Assembly (NCBI GenBank): GCA_900551555.1
Contig: URWC01000069.1
Span: forward strand, 1-8,894
Length of the DNA: 8,894 bases
Source of the DNA: an uncultured Collinsella sp.
Lineage (GTDB): Bacteria > Actinomycetota > Coriobacteriia > Coriobacteriales > Coriobacteriaceae
Direction: 5' to 3'
In this document: positions 5,927 to 8,894 of the stretch, piece after piece
Numbering within the stretch: position 1 is the first letter of the stretch
How the letters are laid out: every line of letters begins with the position of its first letter
The notes under the pieces: model-generated
Told to the model about the DNA's origin: nothing
What the model saw: only the letters and a program-made list of their open reading frames with translations
Databases searched by the model: none
Made by a program: the position numbers and the translations under genes

Positions 5927-5970
5927 CCTAGTCATTTAAGAGCGTCCCCAATGACTACCCAATGACTAGG
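5927..5970. repeat. Second-type hairpin element with TAGTCATT/AATGACTA arms
   Basis: TAGTCATT (5929-5936) pairs with AATGACTA at 5950-5957, enclosing a 13-base loop (TAAGAGCGTCCCC). A second AATGACTA at 5961-5968, extended to AATGACTAGG, pairs over 10 bases with CCTAGTCATT (5927-5936). The loop matches the 13-base loop of copy 1 of the neighbouring element (TAGGAACGTCCCT, 4786-4798) at 10 of 13 positions, although the stems are unrelated. It directly abuts copy 2. Confidence 0.7.
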
Positions 5971-5976
5971 CCCGAT

Positions 5977-6005
5977 TTGGGGCGCGCCTGCCCCTGGGGT
6001 ATCAT
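5977..6005 (+). promoter_or_regulatory. Possible promoter for tmk-holB-ricT
   Basis: TATCAT (6000-6005) matches the -10 consensus at five of six positions, with TTGGGG (5977-5982) 17 bases upstream as a partial -35. The intervening GGGGC...GCCCC (5979-5983 and 5990-5994) can form a small hairpin. This is the best candidate between the repeats and the tmk ribosome-binding site (AGGAAGG, 6041-6047), and would give a leader of about 45 nt. Confidence 0.4.
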
Positions 6006-6057
6006 GGCTTGGTTGATATATCTGCATTTACGCGCCTTATAGGAAGGGGCTGCGCTC

Positions 6058-6741
6058 ATGGCTTTTGAGCCCGCTCAACATAGCTTTATCACGCTCGAGG
6101 GCGTCGATGGTGCCGGCAAGTCCACGCAGGCGCGTCTGCTTGCCCGCGCGCTCGAACTCGCTGGCTACCAGGTTGTGAGCCTGCGCGAGCCGGGCGGCAC
6201 CGCCATCAGCGAAAAGATCCGCGCTCTGCTGCTCGACCCCGCCAATACGGCGATGGGCGACACCTGCGAGTTGCTGCTCTACGAGGCGGCGCGCGCTCAG
6301 TTGGTGCACGAGGTCATAGCTCCCGCCCTCGCGGCCGGCAAGGTGGTCCTGTGCGACCGCTTCTACGATTCCACGACCTGCTACCAGGCATTTGCCGACG
6401 GCCTCGATCGCCAGATAGTGTGCGATGCCAATAACCTGGCCGTCGCGGGAACACACCCGGCGCTCACGCTCGTCTACCACATCACGCCCGAGCAGGCGGC
6501 GCTACGCATGGCAGCCCGTGGCGCGGCAGATCGCATGGAGGCAAAAGGCATGACATTCCAGGAGCGTGTTTACCAGGGATTTTGCGCCATTGCTGCCGAG
6601 GAGCCAAACCGCGTAAAGCTCATCGACGCCACTGCGACCGTCGAGGAAGTCTTCGAGAAGACGGTCGAGCAGATTCGCGCGTACGGTCTCGTCATTTCGC
6701 AAGATGCTGTCGCCGCCGCGCTTGCCAAGGAGGCCGAGTAA
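6058..6741 (+). CDS. tmk: Thymidylate kinase
   Basis: This cytoplasmic enzyme phosphorylates dTMP to dTDP with ATP, an essential step in dTTP supply. The 227-residue protein is of ordinary family length. It shows the P-loop (EGVDGAGKST, 14-23), the EPGGT substrate-loop motif (43-47), the DRF(Y) motif (CDRFYDST, 99-106) with the nearby YQAFADGLD, and a LID-like region with R150, R154 and the DRME motif (158-161). The start is supported by AGGAAGG at 6041-6047. It opens the right-hand operon: holB starts one base after its stop, with the holB ribosome-binding site inside the tmk end. Linkage of tmk with holB is common in Gram-positive bacteria, pairing nucleotide supply with the replication clamp loader. 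Confidence 0.96.
   Translation: MAFEPAQHSFITLEGVDGAGKSTQARLLARALELAGYQVVSLREPGGTAISEKIRALLLDPANTAMGDTCELLLYEAARAQLVHEVIAPALAAGKVVLCDRFYDSTTCYQAFADGLDRQIVCDANNLAVAGTHPALTLVYHITPEQAALRMAARGAADRMEAKGMTFQERVYQGFCAIAAEEPNRVKLIDATATVEEVFEKTVEQIRAYGLVISQDAVAAALAKEAE
6727..6733 (+). promoter_or_regulatory. Ribosome-binding site that fixes the holB start
   Basis: AAGGAGG sits nine bases before the ATG at 6743 and inside the last codons of tmk. It supports the 375-residue form of HolB over an upstream in-frame ATG at 6704, which would overlap tmk and add a non-conserved extension of 13 residues. Confidence 0.8.
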
Positions 6742-6742
6742 C

Positions 6743-7870
6743 ATGGCCCCCGCTCAGGCAAGCCTGCTGGCCAAGCTCGACACCCAAGAGCGCGTTCGCG
6801 ATTTTTTGACCAACGCCGTCGCCAGCGGCCGCGCATCGCACGCCTACCTGTTTTTGGGCGCTCCCGGTGCCGGCAAGCTCGATGCCGCATGGGCGCTCGC
6901 CCAGGCCTTCCTGTGCGAGCAGGACGGCTGCGGAGCATGCGACAGCTGCGTACGCGTTGCTCGGCATACGCATCCTGACGTGCACTATTACACGCCCGAG
7001 AGCGCCACAGGCTACCTCATTGCCCAGACCCGCGAGCTGCTCGATGACGTGCCGCTGGCGCCCATCCGTGCCAAGGCCAAGGTCTACATCATCGATCGTG
7101 CCGAGCAACTGCGCGCTAACACCGCCAACGCGCTGCTCAAGACACTCGAGGAGCCGCCCGAGGGCGTTATGTTCATCTTGTTGGGCACCTCGGCAGACGT
7201 GATGTTGCCCACCATCGTGAGCCGCTGTCAGTGCGTGCCGTTTCGGCTGGTGTCGCCCACCGTGGCCGCGCAGGCCGTGAGCCGCGCGACGGGTCAGGAT
7301 CTCGCGCGTTGCCGCATGGCGGTCGCCGTGGCGGGAAGCCCCACACGCGGCATCGAGTTCCTTAAGAGTGCCGAGCGCCAGGATGCTCGCCGCCAAATGG
7401 TCCGCGCCATCGATTCGCTCATTGCCGCCGACGAGGCCGACGTGCTCAGCCGCGCCAAGTCGCTCATCGTCGCCGTTAAGGCGCCGCTCGCCGAGGTCAA
7501 GTCCACGCAGGAAAAGGTGCTCGAGCAAAACGCCGACTACCTGTCGCGTGGAGCATTGAAGCAGCTTGAGGACCGCAACAAGCGCGAACTCAACGCGCGC
7601 GAGCGTTCGGGTATCATGGAAGCGCTGGCGAGCGCGCGGACGCTCATGCGCGACGTGCTGCTGACGCTTCAGGACGAGGCGGCCGACGTGGTGAACGAAG
7701 ACGTGCGCGACACGATCGGTCGGCTTGCCGCCGCGACGAATGTTGCGGGTGCCACCCGGGCGCTCGAGGCAGTCGCGACCGCCGAGCGCAACATCGCCAG
7801 AAACGTTACTCCCCAGCTGGCCATCGAGGTCATGCTGTTCGATATCAGGAAGGCACTGAAATGCCGTTAG
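6743..7870 (+). CDS. holB: DNA polymerase III clamp-loader delta' subunit
   Basis: HolB is the delta' AAA+ subunit of the clamp loader that places the sliding clamp on primed DNA. The 375-residue product has an AAA+ N-terminal region with a P-loop-like GAPGAGKLD (39-47) and a zinc module C58-x4-C63-x2-C66-x2-C69. It also has a Walker-B-region strand (KVYIIDRAEQL, 113-123), the clamp-loader segment NALLKTLEEPP (129-139) and the SRC arginine-finger motif (160-162). The P-loop has Leu46 where an ATPase would have Ser/Thr, in keeping with delta' being a poor or non-ATPase member of the complex. The Cys4 zinc module and SRC are shared with DnaX, but the short length and lack of a tau-like tail favour HolB. 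The last ten bases overlap ricT. Confidence 0.93.
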   Translation: MAPAQASLLAKLDTQERVRDFLTNAVASGRASHAYLFLGAPGAGKLDAAWALAQAFLCEQDGCGACDSCVRVARHTHPDVHYYTPESATGYLIAQTRELLDDVPLAPIRAKAKVYIIDRAEQLRANTANALLKTLEEPPEGVMFILLGTSADVMLPTIVSRCQCVPFRLVSPTVAAQAVSRATGQDLARCRMAVAVAGSPTRGIEFLKSAERQDARRQMVRAIDSLIAADEADVLSRAKSLIVAVKAPLAEVKSTQEKVLEQNADYLSRGALKQLEDRNKRELNARERSGIMEALASARTLMRDVLLTLQDEAADVVNEDVRDTIGRLAAATNVAGATRALEAVATAERNIARNVTPQLAIEVMLFDIRKALKCR

Positions 7871-8894
7871 TCGTACCCGTTAAGTTTACCTACGCCTCGC
7901 GCGACCTGTGGTTTGACCCGCAGGATCTGGATATCCTCGAGGCCGATTATGCCATTTGCTCCACCGAGCGCGGAACCGAGATCGGCCTGGTCACGGCCGA
8001 TCCCTTTGAGGTGCCGCAAGATGAGATCGGTCAGCCGCTTAAGCCCGTGCTGCGCGTGGCGAGCGACATCGACCTGCAGCTTGCCGACGACCTGGCCATC
8101 CAGGGCGACGAGGCCATGGTCGACTTCCGCCGCCTGGTCAAGGAGCTCGACCTCGAGATGAAGCCGGTCGGCGTCGAGTACCTGTTTGGCGGCGAGAAGG
8201 CCGTGTTCTACTTTGCGGCCGAGGAGCGCGTCGATTTTCGCCAGCTCGTCAAGGATCTGTCCTCGACGCTGCACATTCGCGTCGACATGCGCCAGATCGG
8301 CGTGCGCGACGAGACCCGCCTGGTGGGCGGCTATGCCCAGTGCGGACAGGAACTCTGCTGTACGCGCTTTGGCGGACAGTTTGAGCCCGTCTCGATTCGC
8401 ATGGCAAAAGAGCAGGATCTACCGCTTAACTCGTCCAAGATCAGCGGCGTATGCGGCCGTCTAATGTGCTGCCTGCGCTACGAGTTCGAGGCGTATAAGG
8501 ACTTTAAGAGCCGCGCACCCAAAAAGAAGACGCTTATCGATACGCCGCTTGGCAAGGCACGTATTCAAGAATATGACACGCCGCGCGAGCAGCTGGTGCT
8601 GCGCCTGGAGAACGGCAAAGTCTTTAAGGTCAACCTGGCCGATATGACCTGCTCGGAGGGCTGCAAAAAGAAGGCAGCCGAGCAGGGCTGTAACTTCCGT
8701 CCCGACTGCGTGCCGCGCGACGTGCTCGAGCGCATCGAGTCGCCCGAGATGCGCCTGGCGCTCATGGAGCTCGATCGCGAGAACGGCGTCGACGTGGGCG
8801 ATGGCCTGTCGAGTGCCGACCGTCTGGCCGGCACGTCGATGCCCAAGCGCCGTCGTCGCGATGCCGATTCCGATGCTCGCGCCGGTCAGGGCCA
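7861..8894 (+). CDS. ricT: PSP1-domain protein RicT (YaaT-like), 3' end cut by the window
   Basis: The frame stays open for 344 codons to the window edge. The region around residues 146-207 matches the PSP1/YaaT signature: IGVRDETRLVGGYAQCG, ELCC, FEPVSIRMAKEQDL and ISGVCGRLMCCLRYE. It carries cysteines C161, C166, C167, C198, C203 and C204. In Bacillus subtilis the homologue (RicT) forms the Fe-S-containing Ric complex with RicA and RicF, which acts with RNase Y in mRNA processing and affects competence, biofilm and sporulation. That role is known for the family and inferred here. A second cysteine group (C264, C268, C277, C283) lies downstream. The start at 7861 has AGGAAGG at 7847-7853 and overlaps holB by ten bases. 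After about residue 325 the sequence turns into a basic and acidic low-complexity tail (KRRRRDADSD) beyond the roughly 275-residue Bacillus length. The holB-ricT order matches Firmicutes. Confidence 0.93.
   Translation, partial: MPLVVPVKFTYASRDLWFDPQDLDILEADYAICSTERGTEIGLVTADPFEVPQDEIGQPLKPVLRVASDIDLQLADDLAIQGDEAMVDFRRLVKELDLEMKPVGVEYLFGGEKAVFYFAAEERVDFRQLVKDLSSTLHIRVDMRQIGVRDETRLVGGYAQCGQELCCTRFGGQFEPVSIRMAKEQDLPLNSSKISGVCGRLMCCLRYEFEAYKDFKSRAPKKKTLIDTPLGKARIQEYDTPREQLVLRLENGKVFKVNLADMTCSEGCKKKAAEQGCNFRPDCVPRDVLERIESPEMRLALMELDRENGVDVGDGLSSADRLAGTSMPKRRRRDADSDARAGQG

Noticed and set aside
4747..5970. CRISPR-like or insertion-sequence explanation for the repeated palindromes
   Set aside because: There are only two full copies about 1.1 kb apart, with no regular spacers, no transposase frame and no clear target-site duplication. 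A REP/BIME-like intergenic family fits better.
6013..6042. TTGATA...TTATAG as the tmk promoter
   Set aside because: The -10 would overlap the ribosome-binding site AGGAAGG, which would then be lost or absent from the transcript. The upstream TATCAT is better placed.
6704..6742. Upstream ATG for holB inside tmk
   Set aside because: It gives a proline/arginine-rich extension unlike HolB and overlaps tmk. The ATG at 6743 has AAGGAGG at proper spacing.

Overview
The window looks like chromosomal sequence from a high-GC Gram-positive of the class Coriobacteriia, most like Collinsella or a close relative. This rests on the GC-rich codon use, a lysine/alanine-tailed TopA of actinobacterial style, the order topA - tmk - holB - ricT, and intergenic GGGACGTTCCT-type palindromes that I associate with this group. 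The assignment is recognition from memory, not a database match. Almost all of the window is ordinary housekeeping DNA. I see no phage, plasmid, CRISPR, tRNA or rRNA.

Left block (1-4746, all + strand). It opens with the tail of a charged protein, probably a TatA/TatB-type subunit. Its stop codon overlaps the start of tatC, the core of the twin-arginine export channel. hypA and hypB follow, the pair that delivers nickel to [NiFe]-hydrogenase. Next is a TTG-started type IA DNA topoisomerase whose sequence is of the archaeal kind rather than the usual bacterial TopA kind. It carries four zinc ribbons and a histone H1-like lysine tail. A strong hairpin flanked by an A-tract and a T-tract closes the block and can terminate transcription from both sides. 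Tat and HypAB are functionally linked, because the small subunit of many periplasmic or outer-face [NiFe] hydrogenases is a Tat substrate. No hydrogenase gene is in view.

Middle (4747-6057). One - strand gene encodes an unrecognised membrane protein with an N-terminal zinc ribbon, a proline/glutamine-rich linker, one membrane helix and a very acidic helical outer domain. It is bracketed by two copies, in the same orientation, of a BIME-like palindrome of about 57 bp. Next to the second copy lies a differently armed hairpin with nearly the same 13-nt loop. The gene interrupts what is otherwise a topA - tmk - holB arrangement familiar from actinobacteria.

Right block (6058-8894, + strand). tmk, holB and ricT (PSP1/YaaT) are packed with a 1-nt gap and a 10-nt overlap, like the tmk...holB-yaaT segment of Firmicutes. 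They supply dTTP precursor synthesis, the clamp-loader delta' subunit, and a Ric-complex protein that works with RNase Y in Bacillus. ricT runs off the right end.

The items most worth a second look are the archaeal-type topoisomerase (with RVD in place of the usual RTD after the catalytic Tyr) and the modular palindrome family around the zinc-ribbon gene, which shows a compensatory base-pair change between copies. I found no convincing new defence or metabolic system.
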